Shown here: positions 7,037-13,164 of the stretch, piece by piece | How the letters are laid out: each line of letters begins with the position of its first letter | Numbering within the stretch: the first letter of the stretch is position 1 | IMG/VR virus record: IMGVR_UViG_3300044858_003969 | Coordinates: 1 to 34,917 of that record | Strand: one strand, 5' to 3' | DNA from: a virus | Length of the DNA: 34,917 bases | Translations under genes and position numbers: made by a program | The notes under the pieces: generated by a model | Databases searched by the model: none | What the model was told of the DNA's origin: nothing | The model's input: only the letters and a program-made list of their open reading frames with translations

Positions 7037-8044
7037 TTATTTTTTGGATTTGATTTGGCGCAGGGTGTTTATCGGTGCCCCTGCCTTCACCGCGGATTCA
7101 TCCACTTCCACACCGGCGTCGGCGCAGAACTGGCGAAATTTGTCGGCGCTCATCTTTCCGCCGAGGGCGAGGATGAGCGTCTCTTTGGAAACATTGGCGG
7201 AGGCCCGAGCGATGGCATCGGCCTCCACGAACTGACGGCCCGCGCCGGTCGTGACCTTCCAGCCCGGAATGTCCTCGCCAGCGGCGAGGCGTTCTTTCAG
7301 AGCATCGATGACCGGCTCGGCGATCTGCTTCTCGGCCAGCTTCCAGTTCGCGGCGAAGGCGGATAGCTCGACCGGATTGGCGAGGATTTGGTCGCGGATG
7401 TCGGAGAGCGCAAGGTCGGACTTGACCAGCGCCAAAGCCTCGGAGGATTGACGCACCAGAGCGCGGCACCCGTTTTGATGCGCACACCAACCGCAATACT
7501 CATTCGGCGTCGGCTCCGACAACCGGCTGCTGGCGTTTGCGATCACCGCCGAAACGGTCGCCTCGGCTTGCTCACGGGTGAAGGTGTAGGTGCGGCGGAG
7601 GCGTTGGTCCACATAGACGACATGAGCCGTCCACGAGTCGGCGAAATGCTCGTGCATGCAGGCCAGCGCATAGGCCGCGAGTTGCTGCCTGTAGTTCCGC
7701 ACTTGGCCCGTTTTTATGTCCGCCACCCACTGAGCCCGAACGCATACCGCATCAGCCGTTCCCGGCTTCGAAAGGCCAGGCACCTCCATGCCGAGATATT
7801 CCTCTCGCGTCTCGACATGGTAGCCGCCGGAGAGCGTGCGAAGTTCATCCACTCCCCACCGCGCCACCGCCTGATCTTCTGCGGTCAGCGCGTCGAAGGT
7901 CGTGGGATCATCAACCAAAAGCTCCCTGATAGCCTTGTCTAGAAGCGTCCCACGCTCGGCTGCTGGGCTGGTGCCGGGTGCGCCCGTAAACAGGGCGCAC
8001 TCGGCGAGTTTCGGCAGGGAGGAAGGGGAGATTTCCTTGATCAC
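7037..8044 (-). CDS. Cas4/RecB-like PD-(D/E)XK exonuclease
   Basis: A 335-residue nuclease of the RecB/Cas4-like (DUF2800-like) group. The core is visible as Asp98 in GTADAV, Asp109-x-Lys111 in VADIKTG and QLAAY at 121-125. Cys16 together with Cys184, Cys187 and Cys193 (EYCGWC, NGC) matches the four-cysteine iron-sulfur staple of Cas4 and AddB. The enzyme would resect DNA ends to single strands for annealing. It is coupled to the Sak4-like ATPase by an ATGA overlap and followed by the SSB-like gene, as in other phage recombination cassettes. Confidence 0.82.
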   Translation of the reverse strand: MIKEISPSSLPKLAECALFTGAPGTSPAAERGTLLDKAIRELLVDDPTTFDALTAEDQAVARWGVDELRTLSGGYHVETREEYLGMEVPGLSKPGTADAVCVRAQWVADIKTGQVRNYRQQLAAYALACMHEHFADSWTAHVVYVDQRLRRTYTFTREQAEATVSAVIANASSRLSEPTPNEYCGWCAHQNGCRALVRQSSEALALVKSDLALSDIRDQILANPVELSAFAANWKLAEKQIAEPVIDALKERLAAGEDIPGWKVTTGAGRQFVEADAIARASANVSKETLILALGGKMSADKFRQFCADAGVEVDESAVKAGAPINTLRQIKSKK

Positions 8045-8967
8045 GCTGCGACCTCCATTTGTGCCTTGGCCTTCGCCACTAGAGCGGCAGGCCGCGCCAC
8101 GATCTGCTGGCGCAGTTTCTCGCTGGCATCACGCCATGTCTGGCCCTCGGCGATGGATCCGTTGCTAACGAGGAAAAGGTTGACGACTTCCTCGTTGTCC
8201 TCGAGGACGGCCACCGACTCCCGGCCAATGATCTCCACGGCAGGCGCCGAGGTTTTGGGTGCAGGTTTGCCAAAGACATGCGAAACCGATTCCCACTCCA
8301 TAGGCAACTCCTCGGCCAAGCCCGAGCGGGTCTTCGCGTCGTAGGCTGCCGAATGGGTGGTCAGGATGATGCGTTCCTTGCCCCCGATGCCCTTGGCCTT
8401 GCCGTTTTCCTGAGAAACGGCTTTCGTTTTGAACCGGAAGAACCACAACTCATCCGCCCATTCCTTCACCAGCGGCGAGGACTGTTTGGAGAGCTTCAGC
8501 TCATATCGGTCGTATGCGGCGAGGATGTCCGGCGGCTCGGTGCGCTGAACCTTGGAATGCGCCAGGACAACCACATGTTTACCGGCGTCGATGAGCGCAT
8601 CCAAGGCGGTCAAAAACCGGCTGACCTTTTCCGCCGTCATCACCCAGCCCTTGCCGAATCCGAAATCCTCCACGGATTGCTTCTTGTTCGTAGCAAGGAG
8701 GTCTTCAACCGCCAACCGCTCCGCCCAATCGGCGCTGTCGATCACGATCGTCTCGTAGTCCGTCCGGCTGGCTTCTTGGATGCACTCGCCGAGTTCCTTC
8801 CAAGTCGAAACCGCCACACGGTCAACGGCGAGGTGGTTGCTGCCGCCCTCAATGTCGAGGAACAAGGGAGAAGGGAACTTGCTGGCGAAAGTGGTCTTTC
8901 CGACCGACTCCACCCCGTAAATGACCACCCGCTGTGGCCGCTGTTGTTTTCCTTTTACAATTTTCAT
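8041..8967 (-). CDS. Sak4-like RecA-fold ATPase (single-strand annealing)
   Basis: A 308-residue protein. Walker A is GVESVGKTT at 18-26, and ETIVIDSADW (about 72-81) gives Walker B. VVVLAHSKVQ is the sensor strand. This is the AAA_24/Sak4 type of phage ATPase, which is RecA-like and promotes annealing of single strands. The C-terminus is acidic to alanine-rich. It heads the recombination module, with the nuclease overlapping it by ATGA and the SSB-like gene after that. The 93-base gap upstream (8968-9060) has no ORF; it holds an imperfect GC-rich hairpin and an AC-rich leader, and is a candidate site for a promoter. Confidence 0.82.
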   Translation of the reverse strand: MKIVKGKQQRPQRVVIYGVESVGKTTFASKFPSPLFLDIEGGSNHLAVDRVAVSTWKELGECIQEASRTDYETIVIDSADWAERLAVEDLLATNKKQSVEDFGFGKGWVMTAEKVSRFLTALDALIDAGKHVVVLAHSKVQRTEPPDILAAYDRYELKLSKQSSPLVKEWADELWFFRFKTKAVSQENGKAKGIGGKERIILTTHSAAYDAKTRSGLAEELPMEWESVSHVFGKPAPKTSAPAVEIIGRESVAVLEDNEEVVNLFLVSNGSIAEGQTWRDASEKLRQQIVARPAALVAKAKAQMEVAA

Positions 8968-9060
8968 ATCACTCTGGTTGTTTGTTGTTTGGTCTGCGTT
9001 TTTTGGGATGCGCAGCCCCCCTTGGCCCCTGCGTCCCCCTTGGGGACTAGCGAGGCAAAA

Positions 9061-9207
9061 TCATTCTCGTGAGGGACTCACGGCGGCCGCTTGCCAAAGG
9101 AGTTCGAGCGTTGCCCACTGGCAGTGCTTGAAGCACTCCGAGCACACCGGCCCGAGGTCGTTATCCACCTGCTCGGCTTCGTGTTGGCAGACGGCGCACC
9201 TAGTCAT
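9061..9207 (-). CDS. Small CxxC zinc-finger-like protein
   Basis: A 48-residue protein from the ATG at 9207, which overlaps the end of the previous small gene (ATGACTAG). It has two CxxC pairs, CAVC at 4-7 and CSEC at 22-25, plus His28 and Cys29, a plausible zinc knuckle. A helix ending in Trp and Leu follows. A longer version of the frame extends into the previous gene and is not needed. Probably a small protein-binding or DNA-binding regulator; function unknown. Confidence 0.6.
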   Translation of the reverse strand: MTRCAVCQHEAEQVDNDLGPVCSECFKHCQWATLELLWQAAAVSPSRE

Positions 9208-9367
9208 CGAAGTCCTCAAGGTTTTGGGCGTCCCACTCAGCCCAGCGGTCTTCTTTCTCACGCAATTTGCGGAGCCGGTTGAGGATGTCCCGTTGCCCGA
9301 GGCAGTAAGAGGCGTAGCAACTGCCGAGGGTCACCAGTGCCAAGAGAAGGCCCGCCGTGGCGCTCAT
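9200..9367 (-). CDS. Small single-span membrane protein
   Basis: A 55-residue frame found by hand. It begins MSATAGLLLALVTLGSCYA, one hydrophobic segment at about 4-23, followed by a charged helical tail (LNRLRKLREKEDRWAEWD) facing the cytoplasm if the N-terminus is outside. GGAGG lies about eight bases before the ATG, one of the few good Shine-Dalgarno sites here. It overlaps the genes on both sides (ATGA at its start, eight bases at its end). Function unknown; a superinfection or membrane-directed role is possible. Confidence 0.55.
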   Translation of the reverse strand: MSATAGLLLALVTLGSCYASYCLGQRDILNRLRKLREKEDRWAEWDAQNLEDFDD

Positions 9368-9513
9368 CGCACAACCTCCACGCGGCTAGGGACGCCGCCG
9401 AATTGTTGAGCGAAACGCTCCCGAGCCTCGAAGGCCGAGAACGCCCAGAAATACTCCCCGACTTTGTGCCGAAGGAAATTCAGCCCCTCGCAGTGCCAGA
9501 GTCGCTTTTTCAT
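9364..9513 (-). CDS. Small aromatic-rich hypothetical protein
   Basis: A 49-residue frame found by hand, beginning MKKRLWHCEGLNFL and ending GVPSRVEVVR. It is rich in Phe, Trp and Arg and looks like a small soluble fold. Its ATG overlaps the upstream stop and its TGA overlaps the next ATG, both as ATGA. The exact coupling on both sides supports it. Function unknown. Confidence 0.5.
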   Translation of the reverse strand: MKKRLWHCEGLNFLRHKVGEYFWAFSAFEARERFAQQFGGVPSRVEVVR

Positions 9514-9617
9514 CGGGCGAGCCTCCATGCGATGACCGCCGCGATGGCGACCGGGCCGAATTTAAAAGCCGCGTCGATCGAGTAGCCGAGGCAACGGAGA
9601 AGAGTTTCGCAGTCCAT
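9510..9617 (-). CDS. Tiny membrane-like peptide
   Basis: A 35-residue frame found by hand, MDCETLLRCLGYSIDAAFKF followed by GPVAIAAVIAWRLAR. The second half is a short hydrophobic segment ending in Arg. Its ATG overlaps the end of the HTH gene as TGATG and its TGA overlaps the next ATG. It is at the limit of what can be called a gene, and rests on the perfect junctions. Confidence 0.42.
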   Translation of the reverse strand: MDCETLLRCLGYSIDAAFKFGPVAIAAVIAWRLAR

Positions 9618-9850
9618 CACGCGGCCCTCCTTTTGCGTGTTGGGACCGTCGTGCGGTTCGCGGTGGAGGCGTTCCTATAGCCCCACCAGTCGAGGAAGGA
9701 CTGGCGGACAATGTGCCAGCCACCGCACCGGCCGCGTGGCATCGTCGCCGCAAATTCGCCGCGCCGGATATATTCACGAATGGATCGGCTTGAAAAACCG
9801 GAGAGGCGCTGAGCCTCCGCCATGTCTATGAAAGTCTCGGAGAGGTTCAT
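9617..9850 (-). CDS. HTH/excisionase-like DNA-binding protein
   Basis: A 77-residue protein. Residues 8-60 match the MerR-like winged HTH of excisionases and small phage regulators: MAEAQRLSGFSSRSIREYI, then RRGEF and a GGWHIVRQSFLDWW recognition and wing region. The basic C-terminus is RKRR. The start overlaps the stop of the RHH gene by ATGA. As the second gene of the early operon and about 720 bases from the integrase gene, it may act as Xis, bending attP DNA, or as an early regulator. Confidence 0.72.
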   Translation of the reverse strand: MNLSETFIDMAEAQRLSGFSSRSIREYIRRGEFAATMPRGRCGGWHIVRQSFLDWWGYRNASTANRTTVPTRKRRAA

Positions 9851-10014
9851 GCTGCCTCCTTCTCGAGCTTCTCGATGAGTAGATGACGAACGAACCCGCT
9901 AAGGCTCATTCCGCGTTGATAAGCGTGCTTGCGCGCTTGGTTGATCAGTTGTGGCGGGAGTGAGATCCCCGCCGCTTTTGCTTTTTTGTTCTCCGGGACT
10001 GGTCTGTTAGCCAT
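9847..10014 (-). CDS. Ribbon-helix-helix regulator, first gene of the early operon
   Basis: A 55-residue protein from the ATG at 10014. AAGISLPPQLINQARKHA followed by SLSGFVRHLLIEKL is a ribbon-helix-helix fold of the Arc/Mnt/CopG type: a beta strand that reads the DNA, then two helices. It is related to the RHH protein encoded divergently at 10120. A perfect palindrome at 10019-10037 ends five bases before its start, so it or its paralogue probably controls this gene. The frame upstream of 10014 would cross the palindrome, so the internal ATG is preferred. In phage P22, Arc and Mnt are RHH repressors in a comparable immunity circuit. Confidence 0.75.
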   Translation of the reverse strand: MANRPVPENKKAKAAGISLPPQLINQARKHAYQRGMSLSGFVRHLLIEKLEKEAA

Positions 10015-10018
10015 GCGC

Positions 10019-10037
10019 CAACAATTGCTAATTGTTG
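10019..10037. promoter_or_regulatory. Palindromic operator candidate O1
   Basis: CAACAATTGCTAATTGTTG is a perfect inverted repeat with 8-base arms and a 3-base centre. It lies directly before the start of the minus-strand RHH gene, over the place of its ribosome entry or promoter end. Its AATTG half-site recurs at 10082-10092. Confidence 0.65.
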
Positions 10038-10056
10038 ACGCATTCAAAGAAAAAAA

Positions 10057-10072
10057 TGGGGTGATCACCCCA
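10057..10072. promoter_or_regulatory. Palindromic operator candidate O2
   Basis: TGGGGTGATCACCCCA is a perfect 16-base palindrome midway between the two divergent RHH genes. It has a different sequence from O1, so it may bind another protein, such as the HTH protein or the other RHH paralogue. Confidence 0.6.
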
Positions 10073-10081
10073 ATGGCTAAA

Positions 10082-10111
10082 AATTGACAATTATTAGAGT
10101 GGTGATATTTT
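10082..10111 (+). promoter_or_regulatory. Candidate plus-strand promoter with overlapping palindrome
   Basis: TTGACA at 10084-10089 is a consensus -35 box; TATTTT at 10106-10111 after 16 bases is a fair -10. The -35 box is inside a small palindrome, AATTGACAATT (10082-10092), sharing the AATTG half-site of O1. Transcription would start only a few bases before the ATG at 10120, giving a very short or leaderless mRNA. A regulator bound here would block the plus-strand RHH gene. Confidence 0.45.
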
Positions 10112-10119
10112 CTATTGAC

Positions 10120-10449
10120 ATGAATCCGAAAAAACCGATTTCGCGCAAATCCAAGAGCGCGGGAATCTCGCTAGAGCCTGATCTAATCAAGCGCTCCAAG
10201 GATTTCGCGGACAAGAATGGATTCGGCAGTTTGTCGAATTGGGCGCGTTTTTTACTCACGCAAGAACTCCGTAGGGCGGATGGAAATCCGAGCTACAAGC
10301 TCGAAGAAATCGGCAAACCAAACGCCGAAAAGAACGGTTCAAAGGGAAAAGTCCAGTCGGGTGTTGGTGTAGTGATCGAGCCGGGATCCGAAACTTCCGC
10401 TTCTGGTCACTCAATTCACGCAAAGAAAAACTCCCAGAAGACTGGATAG
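10120..10449 (+). CDS. Ribbon-helix-helix regulator (plus strand), candidate repressor
   Basis: A 109-residue protein and the only plus-strand gene. Residues 9-48 are an RHH domain (SAGISLEPDLIKRSKDFA, SLSNWARFLLTQEL) clearly related to the divergent minus-strand RHH. A longer, low-complexity C-terminus rich in Lys, Ser and Gly follows and has no recognised domain. The ATG at 10120 is preferred over an upstream TTG that sits in the likely -35 box. As a lone divergent gene facing the early operon and pointing towards integrase, it is the best candidate for the lysogeny repressor. No classical CI-like repressor was found. Confidence 0.7.
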   Translation: MNPKKPISRKSKSAGISLEPDLIKRSKDFADKNGFGSLSNWARFLLTQELRRADGNPSYKLEEIGKPNAEKNGSKGKVQSGVGVVIEPGSETSASGHSIHAKKNSQKTG

Positions 10450-10568
10450 GGCAGGTTCACGATTTAACGCAAGACCAAGACACCCAAATGCCCGTCATGC
10501 TCTGGCCCGATTTGCTGGGGGGGGGGTAAAAGACTGATTATTATCTCTTTACTCTACCCTTGCGTAGC
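10450..10568. other. Convergent gap with poly-G tract and weak hairpin
   Basis: This 119-base gap lies between the plus-strand RHH gene and the end of the integrase gene. It has a run of ten G at 10517-10526. Next to it, GGGTA and AAAGA on the minus strand can pair with TCTTTTACCC with a four-base bulge, a possible weak terminator for integrase. No ORF was seen. Confidence 0.4.
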
Positions 10569-11588
10569 CTAAACCCTCCACCACGCCCGCCAGTCCGCTT
10601 TGCGAGACGGCACCGCGTAGGTTTTGAGAACCAGAGCCGTCGAGGAATGCCCGAGCTGATGCGCGGTCTTGCCAGCATCCTGGCACCGTCCTAGATGGTA
10701 AGTGGCGTAAGAGTGCCGAAGGGCGTTCTCGGGCAGCATGGCCCACGGCACCAAGCCCGCCTCATTCAAACGCTCGATCAAAGCCTCACGCTCCCGATAA
10801 AGCCGGAGAGATTTCGCCGGCACGATCAGGCCAGATTTTCCTTTAAAGAAATCCTTCCGCTTTTTCATCGGCTCCGTGAAATCCACGATGCGTTCCGGCA
10901 GGCCGGAGGATTGTTTCGAGACCTCCCGCCGAACCTCGATCTGGCCGGTCTTGGGATCGACATCCTCCCACCTCATGCGATGGACCTCGATGGACCGCAG
11001 GCCCGCAAACGCACCCAGCAAAAACCAAGCGCGCAAAGCATCCGACATCTCCGCATCCAGAATCGCCCGGAGTTCCTTCGCCGAGATCAGGGACCGCTTC
11101 GACTCCGCCTCCGGCGCAACCACCCGGCGAAATGGATTCCGATCCAGCAACTCCATGTCCACGCACCACCGAAAAAAACCAGAGGCATATCGATGCCACC
11201 CCGCCCGCGTCGTCGGCGCGCCTTGGATCTTCGCAAACACCCGAGCCGCCTGCATCGGCGTGACCGCCGCCACCGCGCCAGGGAATGCATCCAAAAGCTC
11301 TCCGCAAATCTTTTCCAATTTGTCCCTGTGCCGCTCCGAAGCCCCCGCCTTAGAGGCGATGTAATCCCGAATCGCCGACTTCATCGACATGCCCCTCGCC
11401 TGCTCCTCCGCGAGCGAGTCGGTCCCACCTTTCTGAAGTTTCTCCAGCAACCCCGGCCCCGCCGCCCAAGCCTCGGCCTCGGTCCGGTAAAACCGGCGAA
11501 TGCGACGGCCAAAAATTTTCTGCGGGATCGTCAGCTTCCAAGGCGTCGAAGGCCGCTGCGGGTAAGGTGTCACAAGAAAGGCGCTCAT
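10569..11588 (-). CDS. Tyrosine recombinase integrase
   Basis: A 339-residue integrase for site-specific insertion at a host tRNA-Leu. Residues 1-50 are an arm-binding-like domain, about 68-155 a core-binding SAM-like domain, and about 160-339 the catalytic domain. The catalytic residues are Arg198 (AGLRSIEVHRM), Arg291 (NALRHSYATY, with Asn replacing the usual first His of HxxR), His314 (LGHSS) and Tyr324 (KTYAV). The ATG at 11588 is preferred over a TTG 14 codons upstream, which would place three repeated arm-like sites inside the gene. attP lies directly upstream. The C-terminal style resembles integrases that I associate with Verrucomicrobiota, which is only a weak host clue. Confidence 0.93.
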   Translation of the reverse strand: MSAFLVTPYPQRPSTPWKLTIPQKIFGRRIRRFYRTEAEAWAAGPGLLEKLQKGGTDSLAEEQARGMSMKSAIRDYIASKAGASERHRDKLEKICGELLDAFPGAVAAVTPMQAARVFAKIQGAPTTRAGWHRYASGFFRWCVDMELLDRNPFRRVVAPEAESKRSLISAKELRAILDAEMSDALRAWFLLGAFAGLRSIEVHRMRWEDVDPKTGQIEVRREVSKQSSGLPERIVDFTEPMKKRKDFFKGKSGLIVPAKSLRLYREREALIERLNEAGLVPWAMLPENALRHSYATYHLGRCQDAGKTAHQLGHSSTALVLKTYAVPSRKADWRAWWRV

Positions 11589-11590
11589 GC

Positions 11591-11620
11591 TGTTGCCCAG
11601 ACTTGTTGCCCGTGTTGCCC
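11591..11620. repeat. Arm-type integrase site candidates, left (three TGTTGCCC)
   Basis: TGTTGCCC occurs at 11591-11598, 11604-11611 and 11613-11620, just upstream of the integrase start. The same octamer occurs twice on the other side of the attP core. Direct repeats on both sides of a core are the usual pattern of integrase arm-type sites. Their place before int could also let integrase control its own expression. Confidence 0.65.
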
Positions 11621-11730
11621 AGAATCGCAACTATTTTCTTCCAGTAGCCGCCAATAGCCGCCCGTTGTTTCAAGAAGCCAACCGCCCGCCGAGCCGCATA
11701 AGACCTAGCTCAAATCGTCACAAAGCACTC

Positions 11731-11784
11731 TGCCGGCGGCGGGACTCGAACCCGCACTCCGCTTTCGCGAAAACGGATTTTAAG
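11731..11784 (-). other. attP core: 3' part of tRNA-Leu(TAA)
   Basis: On the minus strand, this stretch reads as a leucine tRNA from its anticodon loop (anticodon TAA at 11780-11782) through the anticodon 3' stem, a long variable arm, the T arm (GCGGGTTCGAGTCCCGC) and the acceptor strand CGCCGGC plus A. The 5' half of a tRNA is missing, and the bases beyond 11784 do not restore the anticodon stem, so this is not a working tRNA. On integration it would rebuild the 3' end of the host gene. It lies between the amidase and integrase genes. Confidence 0.88.
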
Positions 11785-11822
11785 TCGCTTTCTTGGGTTT
11801 GTTTTTCAATGACTTACGGGAG

Positions 11823-11840
11823 TGTTGCCCGTTGTTGCCC
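11823..11840. repeat. Arm-type integrase site candidates, right (two TGTTGCCC)
   Basis: TGTTGCCC occurs at 11823-11830 and 11833-11840, ten bases apart, on the far side of the attP core and touching the amidase stop codon. Same octamer and same direction as the three left copies. Confidence 0.62.
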
Positions 11841-12448
11841 TAAAGAACTTTATTGAGAGCCGCTAGGAGGGCGGCGTGGGCGGCTGGGGAGCAGTCGTTT
11901 TTGCGGCCGGGGGCGATGTCGGCGTGGCGGAGGATGTTTGCGAGGGGAATGTTGTTTTCGCGGAGGATGGGGAGGAGGTATTCGACGGCGGAGAGAAGGG
12001 CGTCTTCGCTCAAGGGCGTTTGGTAGGTGTCGCCTTCCCAGGCCATGCCGATGGAGAAGCTGTTGACATCTTTTCGGCCTTGCCACGAGCTGACCCCGGC
12101 GTGCCAGGTTCGCTGGGTGGGGAGGGCGAGGGCGGTGCGTTTGCCGTTTCGGGCGATTATGCAGTGGTAGGAGACTTTGCTGACGGGATCGCAGCACCAG
12201 GAGACGCTGCCCGCGTAGGCTCCGCTCGTGTGATGCACGATGATGTGGGTGGGCTTGATGACGCGACCCGCTGAAATGTTGGGGGTCCGCTTGTTGGTCT
12301 GCTGATAAAACTTTGGCTCGGGCTTGAGGAGGCCGGAGGTTTTGGCGGGGGAGGTTTTGGGTGGCTTCGCGGGCTTCGGCTCAGGCGCGGGCGCGGGGGA
12401 TTGTGCCGGCTTGGGCAACATGAAAAAGCGGGCGAGGAGCGAGAGCAT
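11840..12448 (-). CDS. N-acetylmuramoyl-L-alanine amidase (endolysin)
   Basis: A 202-residue Amidase_2/PGRP-type endolysin that cleaves the bond between MurNAc and L-Ala in peptidoglycan. Zinc ligands are seen at His72 (IIVHHTSG), His175 (LRHADIAPG) and Cys186 (NDCSP), the T7 lysozyme pattern. The WHAG and FSIGMAWEG blocks are typical. A hydrophobic start (LSLLARFFM) and a Pro/Ala/Lys-rich linker (about 12-45) precede the domain, so it may be membrane-tethered or exported by a signal-arrest-release way, which is not certain. The ATG at 12448 overlaps the lipoprotein stop as TGATG. Confidence 0.9.
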   Translation of the reverse strand: MLSLLARFFMLPKPAQSPAPAPEPKPAKPPKTSPAKTSGLLKPEPKFYQQTNKRTPNISAGRVIKPTHIIVHHTSGAYAGSVSWCCDPVSKVSYHCIIARNGKRTALALPTQRTWHAGVSSWQGRKDVNSFSIGMAWEGDTYQTPLSEDALLSAVEYLLPILRENNIPLANILRHADIAPGRKNDCSPAAHAALLAALNKVL

Positions 12449-12699
12449 CACTTGTCTTTCAGCGCGGGGATGGATTTCTGGAATTCGCCGAATGCGTTCC
12501 AGAGGTCGCGATTCGCGGCTTCGCTTTCGGTCAGGCGTGGCTCAAAGCGGACCGTTGCGCGGATGTGAAGCGTGCCAGCTTCACCGATGCGGTCGCCGAA
12601 AGGAGGCATCGGAACGGCCACGCACGAGGTCAGGAAGGCCATTGCGAGGAAGAGCCAGCCGAGGATCATCAACACGGCGGCGACTTGCTTGGGAGTCAT
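12448..12699 (-). CDS. Small lipoprotein, o-spanin candidate
   Basis: An 83-residue protein with a signal peptide (VLMILGWLFLAMAFLTSC) that ends in a lipobox, LTSC, with Cys26 as the lipid-modified residue. The mature part is short and soluble. In a lysis cassette between holin-like and amidase genes this fits an outer-membrane spanin subunit, with a possible inner partner at 12895-13164. The start overlaps the previous stop by ATGA. The lipobox is clear; the spanin role is inferred. Confidence 0.65.
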   Translation of the reverse strand: MTPKQVAAVLMILGWLFLAMAFLTSCVAVPMPPFGDRIGEAGTLHIRATVRFEPRLTESEAANRDLWNAFGEFQKSIPALKDK

Positions 12700-12869
12700 T
12701 TTCCTTTTCGGAAAATGTTGATCGTGCCGACTAGGCCGAGGCCGGCGGCGATGATCTGGTTTTGAAGTTCGGGCTCGATCTTCACCCCGAGGGCGACGGC
12801 GACCAGGATCAGGCCGCGCCATGTGCTGTTTTCGCTGAGACGATCGAGGACAAAGAGGATTGCTTTCAT
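12696..12869 (-). CDS. Holin candidate
   Basis: A 57-residue protein from the ATG at 12869. It has an amphipathic N-terminus, two hydrophobic segments (about 19-30, LILVAVALGVKI, and 36-51, IIAAGLGLVGTINIF) and a basic end RKGK. This matches small phage holins in which WRGLI..ALG and AGLGLVG..N.FRK recur. It would permeabilise the inner membrane for lysis. It overlaps the lipoprotein gene by ATGA. Confidence 0.7.
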   Translation of the reverse strand: MKAILFVLDRLSENSTWRGLILVAVALGVKIEPELQNQIIAAGLGLVGTINIFRKGK

Positions 12870-12894
12870 TGCTTCGCGGCTGGGTGTCAAAGGC

Positions 12895-13164
12895 TCACGG
12901 GCGGTTGGCGAGGATTTGCTCGATCCGCTTGGTGCGTTCGTCGATGCGGGCCAATGTCTCGGCTCGGTCGGCGGCGACGGCTTCGATTTTTTGCAAGCGG
13001 GCTTCCTGCTTTTCGTTTTCGATCTCCACGCGGGTGACTTTTTCGGGGAGAATCCACCAAGCCTGGCTGATCGAAAATATCGTGGCGACGAGCGCCAGCG
13101 CGGCGATGGCCTCCCCGATGGAGAGGCGCACGCCGGGGCGATTGCGGACGGTTTCGGTAGACAT
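12895..13164 (-). CDS. Membrane protein with coiled coil, i-spanin or second holin candidate
   Basis: An 89-residue protein with one membrane span (about 18-39, EAIAALALVATIFSISQAWWIL) followed by a long charged coiled coil (43-85). N-terminus inside, coiled coil in the periplasm would fit an inner-membrane spanin; XhlA-type lysis proteins are an alternative. It starts within the stop of the tail gene as TAATG. The lysis block order is this gene, holin, lipoprotein, amidase. Confidence 0.62.
   Translation of the reverse strand: MSTETVRNRPGVRLSIGEAIAALALVATIFSISQAWWILPEKVTRVEIENEKQEARLQKIEAVAADRAETLARIDERTKRIEQILANRP

Noticed and set aside
8996-9045. Terminator in the gap before the Sak4-like gene
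   Set aside because: The CCCCTTGGGG hairpin has no T run on the minus strand, where transcription would come from.
11587-11856. Plus-strand frame with RRRDSNPHSAFAKTDFKS
   Set aside because: This is a well-known false protein made by translating the antisense of tRNA 3' ends. It covers the attP core.
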